Of a stretch of DNA of 64,000 nt, positions 1-8,125 are shown in pieces (position 1 is the first letter of the stretch; the number at the start of each line of letters is the position of its first letter). The stretch spans positions 62,001 through 126,000 of the forward strand of contig NZ_ANHX01000029.1 of NCBI RefSeq assembly GCF_000316035.1, written 5' to 3'. The notes beneath the pieces were generated by a model. The model saw nothing but the letters and a program-made list of their open reading frames with translations, was not told the DNA's origin and searched no databases. The DNA is from Paenibacillus sp. PAMC 26794 (GTDB lineage: Bacteria; Bacillota; Bacilli; Paenibacillales; Paenibacillaceae). The translations under genes and the position numbers were made by a program.

Positions 1-167
1 CCACAAGTCATGTCCAAGCTGATTGCGGTTACGCATAATAAGCCTGTCTTTCTTGTCCTCGCATTGTTATTGATGCTGCGAATTCCTACAACGGGTCTGT
101 CCTTTAAACCGTGGTATTGTCTGTTCAAACGCAAATTATTTCTGCTACCTATTAAGTTTACCAGCAT
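1..167 (-). CDS. possible 5' part of a gene running off the left edge, unknown function
   Basis: An open frame of 55 codons runs on the minus strand from an ATG at 165-167 to the window edge without a stop. A purine-rich GGGGTGAGGG lies about nine bases upstream of that ATG and could be a ribosome-binding site. The peptide begins MLVNLIGSRNN and is rich in Asn and Arg. I do not recognise it. Arginine is mostly coded by AGA/AGG, unlike the recognised genes here, and the opposite strand is also open over the same bases, so this may be non-coding. Confidence 0.22.
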   Translation of the reverse strand, partial: MLVNLIGSRNNLRLNRQYHGLKDRPVVGIRSINNNARTRKTGLLCVTAISLDMTC

Positions 168-512
168 GTATGTATCCCTCACCCCTATAGCACCAAAATA
201 CGTGAACGCTATTCACTAGCCGTTACGACGTATTTACAGGTTGCTTTTGCATGGAGACACCTCTGTATTTAAGACGGTGTGCTTGTGCATAACTTATAAC
301 CCTTTTAGCACACGTTAGATAAACCAATATTTATGATAGTACCTATTTTTGTTGTACCCACACCGACAAATTCAAATCATATGGCTGTGTCAGGAATTTC
401 TGGCTCTGTTTACCCGTATCTTTTGATGTTCCTTTGAGCAGCAGATTAATCATTTTCGGGAAATAAGCCTGTCTTCTGTGGCCAGCCCCTAATTATAAGG
501 AGGCAACAATCC
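168..512. other. intergenic stretch before khtT, nothing recognised
   Basis: This AT-rich stretch precedes khtT. It contains a GTGTGC/GCACAC inverted repeat around 279-315 but no convincing promoter, riboswitch or RNA gene that I can name. The only strong signal is the AAGGAGG ribosome-binding site just before khtT. Confidence 0.4.
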
Positions 513-1007
513 ATGGATGTACGCGAAACAGACTTGCCGGGAATCGGCAAAAAATTTCAGATTGAAACAAGCAGCGGTGATAAAATGGTCATTATTATTC
601 ACGATGACGGTCGCCGGGAAATGTACCACTTCGAGTATGATGATCCCGATCAAAGCATCTCGATGATCACACTTGACGATTACGAAGCACGACAGATTGC
701 TGCTATTGTTGGTGGATTAACTTACAAACCAAAGCAGCTTGAAAATATTGAAGTAACGTTTGACGACCTGATTATCGAGTGGTACAAAATCGAACCATCC
801 TTCGGAAGTATCGGTAAATCCATCGGTGAATTGGACGTACGTCAAAACTCTGGGGCAACGGTTATCGCCGTTGTAGAGAAAAACCACAAAAAACACATCA
901 GCCCAGGTCCGGAGGTAGTTATCAGTGCAGAATCCACGGTGGTAGCCGTTGGCGAACGCAATCAGCAGAAACTGTTTAAATCCCTCCTCCTGACTGGAAG
1001 GGGGTAA
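513..1007 (+). CDS. khtT: KhtT-like regulatory subunit of a K+/H+ antiporter (TrkA-C domain)
   Basis: This 164-residue soluble protein matches the KhtT (YhaT) type: a small N-terminal domain of about 70 residues, then a TrkA-C (RCK_C) ligand-binding domain from about residue 78 to 160. In Bacillus subtilis KhtT sits on the membrane antiporter KhtU and gates K+ efflux in response to pH and c-di-AMP. The ATG at 513 follows AAGGAGG with good spacing. The gene ends four bases before khtU, so the two are surely cotranscribed. The third gene of the Bacillus operon, khtS, is not seen upstream. Assignment of family is firm; ligand specificity is inferred. Confidence 0.88.
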   Translation: MDVRETDLPGIGKKFQIETSSGDKMVIIIHDDGRREMYHFEYDDPDQSISMITLDDYEARQIAAIVGGLTYKPKQLENIEVTFDDLIIEWYKIEPSFGSIGKSIGELDVRQNSGATVIAVVEKNHKKHISPGPEVVISAESTVVAVGERNQQKLFKSLLLTGRG

Positions 1008-1011
1008 ATAG

Positions 1012-2250
1012 ATGGATCATTTGATATTCGAAGTAGGTCTGGCCCTTGTGCTCATTGCGGCAGCCGGCCTTTTATCGGCAAAACTAAGATTTTCGGTCGT
1101 TCCGTTTTATATTCTGATCGGGATGGCCGTTGGGCCACATGCCATGAAAATCTGGCATCTGGACTTCCGTTTCATTGAGAGTCAGCCTTTTATTGAATTT
1201 ATGGGTCGGATCGGTATTCTGTTCCTTCTCTTCTACCTTGGACTTGAATTCTCGGTAGGTCGTTTAATTAAATCGGGTCGCTCTATTGCAGTTGGTGGCT
1301 CAATCTACATCGCCATTAACTTTACGCTGGGATTAATATTCGGTTTTGTGTCCGGTTTCCCAGTTGCAGAAGCACTTATTATCGCAGGTATAACTACCAT
1401 CTCTTCCAGTGCCATTGTGGCCAAGGTACTCGTCGATTTGAAACGAACGGCCAATCCGGAAACAGAGATGATATTGGGTATTATTATGTTCGAAGATGTA
1501 TTCCTCGCTGTATATATCTCGATCTTGTCCGGACTTGTGCTTAGTGATTCATCCTCCATCGGAGGCGTCATCATGTCCGCACTTATTGCCCTCGGATTCA
1601 TGCTTATCGTGATTATCCTTGGACGTAAAGCAACACCGCTACTAAACAAATTGCTTAAAATTCGATCGAATGAGCTATTCTCTCTCGTTGTATTCGGAGC
1701 CTTGTTCCTGGTAGCTGGTTTCTCTGAAACCATTCATGTTGCCGAAGCGATCGGTGCATTACTGGTTGGTCTTGTGCTTGCTGAAACAGAACATGCAAAA
1801 CGGATTGAGCACTTGATTCTGCCGTTCCGTGACTTCTTTGGAGCAATCTTCTTCTTCAGCTTCGGATTGTCCATTGATCCGTTGTCCCTGGGTGGCGATG
1901 CCGTATGGTTGGCTCTGATTGCAGTTGTTATTACATTGTTCGGTAACTTCCTGGCAGGTATGCTGGCTGGACGCAGTGCAGGACTATCACCCAAAGCATC
2001 GGCCAATATCGGATTAACCATTGTGTCACGGGGTGAATTTTCCATCATCTTGGCGAACATGGGTAAAGCCGGGGGACTGTTGCCAATGATTCAACCGTTT
2101 GCCGCGCTGTATGTCCTAATTCTGGCCATTCTGGGTCCTTTATTAACCAAAGAGTCCAAACATGTATTCCGTTTATTGGATAAAATATTCAAGTTCAAAG
2201 ATCCTCGGAAAAAGAAAGAAGAACCAAAGGTTCTGCAGAAAGAAGGATAA
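1012..2250 (+). CDS. khtU: KhtU-like K+(Na+)/H+ antiporter, CPA2 family
   Basis: A 412-residue protein with about twelve hydrophobic segments, typical of the Na+/H+ exchanger (CPA2/KefB) fold. The conserved acidic site is visible as F160-E161-D162, and there is a charged cytoplasmic C-terminus rich in Lys. It would export K+ or Na+ in exchange for protons, controlled by the KhtT subunit encoded immediately upstream. The ATG at 1012 follows GGGGG a few bases upstream, inside the end of the khtT message. Length fits KhtU without a fused TrkA-N domain, consistent with the regulator being a separate polypeptide. Confidence 0.9.
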   Translation: MDHLIFEVGLALVLIAAAGLLSAKLRFSVVPFYILIGMAVGPHAMKIWHLDFRFIESQPFIEFMGRIGILFLLFYLGLEFSVGRLIKSGRSIAVGGSIYIAINFTLGLIFGFVSGFPVAEALIIAGITTISSSAIVAKVLVDLKRTANPETEMILGIIMFEDVFLAVYISILSGLVLSDSSSIGGVIMSALIALGFMLIVIILGRKATPLLNKLLKIRSNELFSLVVFGALFLVAGFSETIHVAEAIGALLVGLVLAETEHAKRIEHLILPFRDFFGAIFFFSFGLSIDPLSLGGDAVWLALIAVVITLFGNFLAGMLAGRSAGLSPKASANIGLTIVSRGEFSIILANMGKAGGLLPMIQPFAALYVLILAILGPLLTKESKHVFRLLDKIFKFKDPRKKKEEPKVLQKEG

Positions 2251-2363
2251 TTCCTATGTCTGTACAGAACAGACATACTAACGTACTTCGCGGCTCTTAC
2301 GCCGATCTTTCTGTGACTAACCCAGGGAGAATGGCTCGAAAGCCGCACTAAGGAGGATGACCT
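2251..2363 (+). promoter_or_regulatory. hairpin-rich spacer between khtU and the YitT gene
   Basis: Three perfect small hairpins occur in 113 bases: arms at 2255-2263 and 2269-2277 (nine pairs), a CGGC/GCCG hairpin near 2301-2314, and GGCT-CGAA-AGCC just before the AAGGAGG of the next gene. None has a downstream T-run, so this is not a clear terminator. It may structure a 5' leader. Confidence 0.3.
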
Positions 2364-3269
2364 ATGAAAGCACCTCTGATATCGGCTAATCCGGTGCCAA
2401 ACACCGCCAAGACCAGGATATCGTCTACCCGCCGCTGGTTAAACCTGTTTCTCGTTATTGCGGGCGGAATTCTGGCCTCCGTGGGACTTGAATTGTTCTT
2501 ACACCCCAATAAGATTATTATTGGAGGCATTACCGGCATTTCCTCACTCTTCGCCCACTGGACCGAAATGAGGATTGGTTTGTTCCTATTTTTATTCAAT
2601 GTTCCGTTTATATTTCTGTCTTACAAGATTGTGCAGAAGAAATTTGTACTGGTTACTGTTCTAGGTCTGGTTGTCTTTTCGATCGGTGCCATTGTGCTTC
2701 ATCCCATGCCGCCACTTGTAGAGCATCCGCTGGCTGCCGCCATGTTTGGCGGATTATGCCTCGGACTCGGAATTGGGCTCGTCGTGCGGTATGGCGGGAC
2801 ACTGGATACGCTGGAAATCGGTGATCCGTCTTCCCGCCCACCTGAACGTGTATTTAGCGGAAAACGGATGCTTATCGAAAAAATAATCATGCTGCTTAAC
2901 TTGTTGATACTGACAGCCGCTGGTGTTGTCTTTGGCTGGGACCAAGCGATGTATTCCGTAATCGCCTATCTTATTGCTTATGAAATGGTGTACATTGCGT
3001 TCAGGGGCTTCTCTTCCAAACGCAAAGTATGCATTTTGACCACACAAAGCTCTCAAGTTGAAAAAGCTGTACGCAAACGGCTGCGCCGTGAATCTGGAAT
3101 TCTGGAAGCCACTTCTGACTCAACACAACTCGCGATGGCGGAAGGATGGATCAGGCAAATCCCGGGTGCACTTTATTATGAGGTACATGTGCTGGAGATG
3201 ATCTTGTTGAAGTCCATTGTGCGTCACATTGATCCACATGCGGGCATTGTGACAAATCCGGAAAAATAA
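2364..3269 (+). CDS. YitT family membrane protein (DUF161 plus C-terminal DUF2179)
   Basis: A 301-residue protein with an N-terminal cytosolic tail of about 25 residues, five to six membrane segments between residues 28 and 205, and a soluble C-terminal domain of about 80 residues. This is the layout of YitT/YpjC-type proteins, whose function is unknown and often linked to transport. The membrane part carries the family's Gly-rich HPNKIIIGGITGIS stretch. The ATG at 2364 follows AAGGAGG with seven bases between. A terminator lies immediately after the stop. No partner gene in the neighbourhood suggests a substrate. Confidence 0.8.
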   Translation: MKAPLISANPVPNTAKTRISSTRRWLNLFLVIAGGILASVGLELFLHPNKIIIGGITGISSLFAHWTEMRIGLFLFLFNVPFIFLSYKIVQKKFVLVTVLGLVVFSIGAIVLHPMPPLVEHPLAAAMFGGLCLGLGIGLVVRYGGTLDTLEIGDPSSRPPERVFSGKRMLIEKIIMLLNLLILTAAGVVFGWDQAMYSVIAYLIAYEMVYIAFRGFSSKRKVCILTTQSSQVEKAVRKRLRRESGILEATSDSTQLAMAEGWIRQIPGALYYEVHVLEMILLKSIVRHIDPHAGIVTNPEK

Positions 3270-3270
3270 A

Positions 3271-3333
3271 AAAAACGCTCTCTTACCCTATGGATGAACA
3301 GTTTTGTCCAACAAGGTCAGAGAGCGTTTTTTT
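3271..3333. terminator. bidirectional intrinsic terminator
   Basis: The arms AACGCTCTCT (3274-3283) and AGAGAGCGTT (3319-3328) form a stem with an A-run before and a T-run after, so it serves both the plus-strand YitT gene and the minus-strand dehydrogenase pair. Confidence 0.85.
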
Positions 3334-3355
3334 CTGTTATCAGACTTACTTGTTA

Positions 3356-4369
3356 TTATAGCTCAACGATGGCTTTGACTACATGTGAATCTGGCAATAA
3401 CCATTGGTCTATTGCAGTAGGTAACTCATCAAATTCCACGCGGTGTGTGATATACCCATCCATGCTTAATTTCTTTTGACGCAAGGTGGACAGGACTTGT
3501 TCAAAATCTTCACGGGTTGCGTTTCGACTGCCCAGGATACTCATCTCCCGCTTGTGAAATTCGGGGTCATGAAAGGTAATATTCGCTTTCACCAGTCCCA
3601 CAAAAATGAGTTGACCACTATGCGCAACATATTGAATGGCCTCATTCATGGAATTCACGTTACCTGTTGCATCGAAGACAGCTGTAGCATAGTCGCCTCC
3701 CGTAATTTCAGCCACTTGTTGTACAGTATGTTCATTGGCCTGTACCAGGTCATCCGCTCCAGCCCAAGTCCGGCTAAGCTCCAGCCTGTCCAGATTACGA
3801 TCAACGGCAATAACACGCGCCCCCGCCTGTTTGGCGAATGCCATCACACCCAATCCAATGGGGCCAGCTCCAATCACAACCACATGCTCACCAGGTTTAA
3901 TTCCTGCTCTTCTGACGGCATGGGCTCCAATGCTTAATGGTTCTACCATTGCCGTCTCATCCAGCGTCAAACCTTCTGCTGAGAGCAGATGTGAGACAGG
4001 CACGCTGATTCTTTCTCTCATGCCTCCATCTACGTGCACCCCCATGACTTGCATGGATGCACAACAATTGGTTTTTCCACTGCGACATGCAATACAGTGA
4101 CCGCAGTGCAGATACGGAATAATACTTACCTGATCCCCAGGCTGTAACCCAGCCTCGTTCGGACCGATTTCTTCAATAACAGCCGCCAATTCATGACCCA
4201 GAACACGAGGATAGGTGAAAAATGGCTGGTTGCCTTTGTACGCATGCAGATCCGTTCCACAGATCCCAATCCGCCGAATGGCAACCAACGCCTCTCCTTC
4301 TGCTCGTTCTGGTTGAGGCAAGTCCTGAAGCTTCAATTGATCTATTTCTTCACATACAATGGCTCTCAT
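3356..4369 (-). CDS. zinc-dependent alcohol/polyol dehydrogenase (MDR family)
   Basis: A 337-residue medium-chain dehydrogenase. The catalytic zinc ligands C37 and H59-E60 are present, and the structural zinc cysteines are C89, C92, C95 and C103. The Rossmann motif GAGPIGLG begins near residue 167. Overall it resembles sugar or aldonate dehydrogenases such as L-galactonate, threonine and sorbitol oxidoreductases. Its start overlaps the stop of the upstream aldo/keto reductase by four bases, so the two are translationally coupled and probably act in one pathway, oxidising a sugar at C1 and then its acid or alcohol. The true substrate cannot be read from sequence. Confidence 0.82.
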   Translation of the reverse strand: MRAIVCEEIDQLKLQDLPQPERAEGEALVAIRRIGICGTDLHAYKGNQPFFTYPRVLGHELAAVIEEIGPNEAGLQPGDQVSIIPYLHCGHCIACRSGKTNCCASMQVMGVHVDGGMRERISVPVSHLLSAEGLTLDETAMVEPLSIGAHAVRRAGIKPGEHVVVIGAGPIGLGVMAFAKQAGARVIAVDRNLDRLELSRTWAGADDLVQANEHTVQQVAEITGGDYATAVFDATGNVNSMNEAIQYVAHSGQLIFVGLVKANITFHDPEFHKREMSILGSRNATREDFEQVLSTLRQKKLSMDGYITHRVEFDELPTAIDQWLLPDSHVVKAIVEL

Positions 4370-5343
4370 CGTTGTTCCCCCTCGGATGCTTCTGTTGTCA
4401 TGTTGCTTGGCTTCGTATTATATTCAGGTCGTCCGCTTGACCACGTCTCGTTATGCAATGGAGCCAGAATGCGCAGCACTTCATCCAGCAGGCTCTGATC
4501 CATCGGTTCCTCTATCCAGGCTGCATTATTGAGGATATTGCGCTGGCTGGCACTGCTCACCAGTGTTGTCGGTATTCGTTCATTCGACGTGGAGAATTGC
4601 ACGGCCAGCTTGGCAATGTCACTGCCTTGTTCTGCACAGAAGCGTGCAGCCTTCAGGCAGAGCTGTTTCACACGATCATCTGCCGGATGCCAGGCAGGAG
4701 CCCCTCGGGTACTCAACAAGCCCATAGAAAGAGGCGAAGCATTGACGAGGCCAATTTCTTTTTTTTCCAACAAGGGCAATAACGATATTAATGAGATATC
4801 ATTCAATGAATAATGACAATACGAGATGATCGCATCCGCATCGATCTGTGGCAGAACCTTCTCGAACAAAGGCAAGGGTAAGCCACAAATGCCCGCATGT
4901 CGTATAACTCCCTGCTCTTTCAGACGCAGCAACGTTGGAAAGGCTTCTTCTACGATGATCTCTGCTGGCACAAATTCAATATCATGCAGGAACAGAATGT
5001 CGATATAATCTGTATGCAATCGAACCAGGCTCTCTTGCACACTCTCCAGAATCCGCTGACGTGAAAAATCAAACTCATTTTCCCCATACCGTCCGGCTTT
5101 GGTTGATAACATATATGAACTGCGCGGCAAGCTGCGGATGGCTTCACCCAACACTGTCTCCGCCTTTGTCAGCCCGTAGTAAGGCGAAACGTCTATGTAA
5201 TTCATCCCCGCATCTACGGCCGCATGTACAGTGCGAATCCCTTCGTCCCGGTCAATGTCACGAAATACAGAACCGAGTGAGGAGGCTCCAAAGCTCAATA
5301 CAGGTACGTCCAGTTCCGTCTTGCCAAGTATTCTTCTCTTCAT
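4366..5343 (-). CDS. aldo/keto reductase, L-galactose/L-fucose dehydrogenase-like
   Basis: A 325-residue aldo/keto reductase with the catalytic tetrad D51, Y56, K82 and H120. The sequence style, with an N-terminal LGKTELDVPVLSFGASSLG and a FLHDIE segment after the catalytic histidine, is that of the L-galactose and L-fucose dehydrogenase branch. The start ATG at 5343 follows GGAAGGGG. It is the first gene of a two-gene unit with the zinc dehydrogenase, overlapping by four bases. The combination suggests NAD(P)-linked catabolism of a deoxysugar or galactose-type sugar, but no lactonase, dehydratase or transporter lies alongside. Confidence 0.78.
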   Translation of the reverse strand: MKRRILGKTELDVPVLSFGASSLGSVFRDIDRDEGIRTVHAAVDAGMNYIDVSPYYGLTKAETVLGEAIRSLPRSSYMLSTKAGRYGENEFDFSRQRILESVQESLVRLHTDYIDILFLHDIEFVPAEIIVEEAFPTLLRLKEQGVIRHAGICGLPLPLFEKVLPQIDADAIISYCHYSLNDISLISLLPLLEKKEIGLVNASPLSMGLLSTRGAPAWHPADDRVKQLCLKAARFCAEQGSDIAKLAVQFSTSNERIPTTLVSSASQRNILNNAAWIEEPMDQSLLDEVLRILAPLHNETWSSGRPEYNTKPSNMTTEASEGEQR

Positions 5344-5473
5344 CGGTTTAACCCCTTCCAGCGTGTCTGACTACACAAGTTCCCTTTCATTGTAACAGTT
5401 CAATTTCAATATAAAATATCGCCAATTGCGTAACATGTACTGTTTGATGACCTCGAACCGCAGAAAGAAATCA

Positions 5474-5514
5474 AAAAGCCCGCCGTCTCTCCAAACGGAG
5501 TAGTCAGCGGGCTT
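5474..5514 (-). terminator. mqnC: intrinsic terminator downstream of mqnC
   Basis: Arms AAGCCCGC (5477-5484) and GCGGGCTT (5507-5514) make an eight-pair stem followed on the minus strand by TTTTT. A second perfect hairpin (ATAACTACT at 5521-5529 with AGTAGTTAT at 5542-5550) lies between the mqnC stop and this terminator. Confidence 0.8.
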
Positions 5515-5574
5515 GGCTTCATAACTACTTATCTAACGATCAGTAGTTATGGGAGTAATATTCAAATATCATAA

Positions 5575-6711
5575 TTAGTTCTGCATTACGAAATCTTCAT
5601 GCACGGAATTCTCTTCGTCGAACATGCGCACAATCTCGTATCGGGTGTTACGTTGTGCCGGAATATAACCGGACTCTCGAATCAAACGGAGAATGGATTC
5701 AATGTTAACTTTATATGTTGCACCTGCAGCAGATACAACGTTCTCTTCGATCATCGTGCTACCGAAGTCATTACAGCCAAACTCAAGCGACTTCTTACCG
5801 ATCTCCGGACCCATGGTTACCCAAGAGGATTGAAGGTTCTTGATATTATCAAGCACCAATCGGCTGATGGCTACAGTCTTCAAGTACTCTTCCGGAGTCT
5901 GACGCTCCAGCTTAAGGTTTGTATTGTCTGGCTGGAAAGTCCAAGGAATGAACGCCAGGAATCCTTCGGAGTCATACTTGTTCGCAATACATTCGTCCTG
6001 GGCTTCACGTACACGGAGCAAGTGTAATGCACGCTCTTCCATCGATTCACCAAGGCCGATAACCATCGTTGCCGTGGTGTTCATGCCGATACGGTGTGCA
6101 GTTTGCATAACGTCCATCCAATCCCGCCATGAACCTTTCAAGCGGCTGATCTTCCGACGTGTGCGGTCATCCAGAATCTCAGCGCCGCCGCCAGGCAAGG
6201 AATCCAGTCCAGCTTCATGAATGGCACGAACAACCTCTTCCAATGTAAGACCATCGGATACTTCAACCATTTTCATAATCTCCGCTGGGGAGAAAGAGTG
6301 CATCGTGATGTTCGGGAAACGCTCTTTGATGGCTTTCAACAGGTCTGTATAATAGCTGAAAGGCAAGTTTGGATTCGTTCCACCTTGCATCAAAATCTCG
6401 GTACCATTCACATCTTCCGTTTCCTGAATCTTCTGGAAAATAACTTCGTCCGGAAGCACATAACCTTCATCCGACCCAGGTCTGCGGTAGAAAGCGCAAA
6501 AACGGCAGTACACATCACACACGTTCGTGTAGTTGACGTTACGCCCAATTACAAATGTTCTGTATGGTTCAGGGTGCATGCGTTTCATAATGACATTGGC
6601 AGCTGCCCCGATTTTGTCCACTTCATTGGATTCAAATAGCTGAATCGTGTCTTCCAAGTCCAAACGTCCGCCCCGAAGGGCTTTATCTAAGATACGGTCT
6701 ACCGTACTCAT
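5575..6711 (-). CDS. mqnC: cyclic dehypoxanthine futalosine synthase (radical SAM), menaquinone synthesis
   Basis: A 378-residue radical-SAM enzyme with the cluster motif C65-x3-C69-x2-C72. MqnC hallmarks follow: ILMQGG, SLPGGGAEIL and FIPWTFQPDNT. It cyclises dehypoxanthine futalosine in the futalosine route to menaquinone. I chose the ATG at 6711 because GGGAGG lies nine bases upstream and a TTGAAC/TATAAT promoter lies just before it. A longer reading to 6825 would start upstream of that promoter, close to the previous operon's terminator. The gene stands alone; mqnA, mqnB, mqnD and mqnE are not in this window. Confidence 0.92.
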   Translation of the reverse strand: MSTVDRILDKALRGGRLDLEDTIQLFESNEVDKIGAAANVIMKRMHPEPYRTFVIGRNVNYTNVCDVYCRFCAFYRRPGSDEGYVLPDEVIFQKIQETEDVNGTEILMQGGTNPNLPFSYYTDLLKAIKERFPNITMHSFSPAEIMKMVEVSDGLTLEEVVRAIHEAGLDSLPGGGAEILDDRTRRKISRLKGSWRDWMDVMQTAHRIGMNTTATMVIGLGESMEERALHLLRVREAQDECIANKYDSEGFLAFIPWTFQPDNTNLKLERQTPEEYLKTVAISRLVLDNIKNLQSSWVTMGPEIGKKSLEFGCNDFGSTMIEENVVSAAGATYKVNIESILRLIRESGYIPAQRNTRYEIVRMFDEENSVHEDFVMQN

Positions 6712-6739
6712 CGTAAAAAAGCCTCCCTCATGAAGAGAA

Positions 6740-6770
6740 ATTATATAACGATCCGTCCCAACTTGTTCAA
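6740..6770 (-). promoter_or_regulatory. mqnC: mqnC promoter
   Basis: On the minus strand TTGAAC (6765-6770) is followed after 17 bases by TATATA (6742-6747), overlapping TATAAT (6740-6745). The predicted start of transcription lies between this and the ATG at 6711. Confidence 0.55.
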
Positions 6771-6837
6771 GAGAAGCAAGTTCTGGTGGCAACATCGTAT
6801 TTCTGTACTCCACATATCGTAACACAGGTTACATGTG

Positions 6838-6868
6838 AAAAAAAGCACCTTATGAACAGGTGCTTTAA
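6838..6868 (-). terminator. terminator of the metA-metI-metC operon
   Basis: Arms AAGCACCT (6843-6850) and AGGTGCTT (6858-6865) with a seven-base loop are followed on the minus strand by a run of T. It separates the methionine operon from mqnC. Confidence 0.85.
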
Positions 6869-6952
6869 AAACAAGTAAAAATTTTTACATATGAAATTAA
6901 ATTTATTTGATATTGAACGATACACATAGGCGTATTCCGGTACCCACTTTTT

Positions 6953-8125
6953 CTAGGATTCCTGAAGTGCTTGTTCCAAATCGGCAATCAGATCATCGAT
7001 GTCTTCCAGACCAACAGAGAAACGAAGCAACCCATCTGTAATTCCACGATCACGGCGAACCTCGGCCGGCATTGCCGCATGAGACATCATCGCAGGGTAG
7101 GACAGAATGCTCTCTACAGCTCCCAAGCTTACAGCAACAATCGGTAACTTCACCCGGTTAAGAACAGCCTTTGCTCGATCCCCTGAACCGACATCAAACG
7201 AAACGACAGCTCCATATCCTGTTGACTGGCGCTCATGGGCCTCACGGCCCGGATGATCTTCCAGTCCAGGATAAAAGACAGCGGTAATATCACTGCGCTC
7301 ATTAAGCCATGCCGCCAGTTTGGCTGTGCTTTGTTCACTATGAGCCATGCGAGCACCCAAGGTTTTCATCCCGCGCATCAGAAGCCAGGATTCTTGTGCC
7401 CCGAGTACAGTTCCAAGTCCATTTTGCAACTGTTTCAGTTGTACGCCAAGTGATTCCGTGCGAGCAACCGCTAACCCTGCCAGTACATCACTGTGACCTC
7501 CAAGAAACTTCGTAGCACTATGTACGACGATGTCCACACCAAGCTCAATTGGACGCTGATAATACGGTGTCATAAAGGTGTTATCCAGAATCGTGATCAG
7601 GTCATGTTCCTTCGACCAGTCAGTTACAGCAGCGATATCCGTAATTCGCAGTGTAGGGTTCGACGGTGTTTCCATATAAACTGCCTTGGTGTTTGGCTTG
7701 AGTGCCGCTTTTACTTCATCTATATTGGTCATGTCTACAAAGGTTGTCTCGATCTGCATACGGCTTAATATGGAAGTAAGCAAACGATACGTACCTCCAT
7801 ATACGTCTTCCGTTACAATCATGTGGTCCCCTGCGGAGAACATCATGAACACGCTTGAGATCGCAGCCATCCCCGAAGAATAGGCGAATCCTCGTGCTCC
7901 ACCCTCCAGCAATGTGATGTAATCTTCCAAAGCCTGACGTGTCGGATTACCCGAACGACTGTAATCATGTTGAGGCGGATTGAAGATATCAAAATGATGG
8001 AATGTTGATGCTTGATAGATCGGTACACTGGAGGCTCCAGTCGTTTTGTCAATCTCATCGCCAAAATGGAGCAACTTGGTATCAAATTTCAACTCGGAAT
8101 TGGGCTTGTTGTTGGACTCACTCAT
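6953..8125 (-). CDS. metC: cystathionine beta-lyase (MetC type)
   Basis: A 390-residue PLP enzyme of the Cys/Met metabolism family. The PLP lysine is K206 in SATKFLGGHSD; SRSGNPTR and SSGMAAISS form other parts of the active site. In Bacillus subtilis the adjacent pair metI-metC makes cystathionine and cleaves it to homocysteine. Here metC overlaps the end of metI by four bases and is the last gene before the terminator. Family members can also act as homocysteine or cystathionine gamma-lyases, so position in the operon, not sequence alone, supports the beta-lyase role. Confidence 0.87.
   Translation of the reverse strand: MSESNNKPNSELKFDTKLLHFGDEIDKTTGASSVPIYQASTFHHFDIFNPPQHDYSRSGNPTRQALEDYITLLEGGARGFAYSSGMAAISSVFMMFSAGDHMIVTEDVYGGTYRLLTSILSRMQIETTFVDMTNIDEVKAALKPNTKAVYMETPSNPTLRITDIAAVTDWSKEHDLITILDNTFMTPYYQRPIELGVDIVVHSATKFLGGHSDVLAGLAVARTESLGVQLKQLQNGLGTVLGAQESWLLMRGMKTLGARMAHSEQSTAKLAAWLNERSDITAVFYPGLEDHPGREAHERQSTGYGAVVSFDVGSGDRAKAVLNRVKLPIVAVSLGAVESILSYPAMMSHAAMPAEVRRDRGITDGLLRFSVGLEDIDDLIADLEQALQES

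Noticed and set aside
10..219. Plus-strand ORF at the left edge
   Set aside because: It has no ribosome-binding site, a hydrophobic low-complexity product, and is antisense to another open frame; neither strand is convincing.
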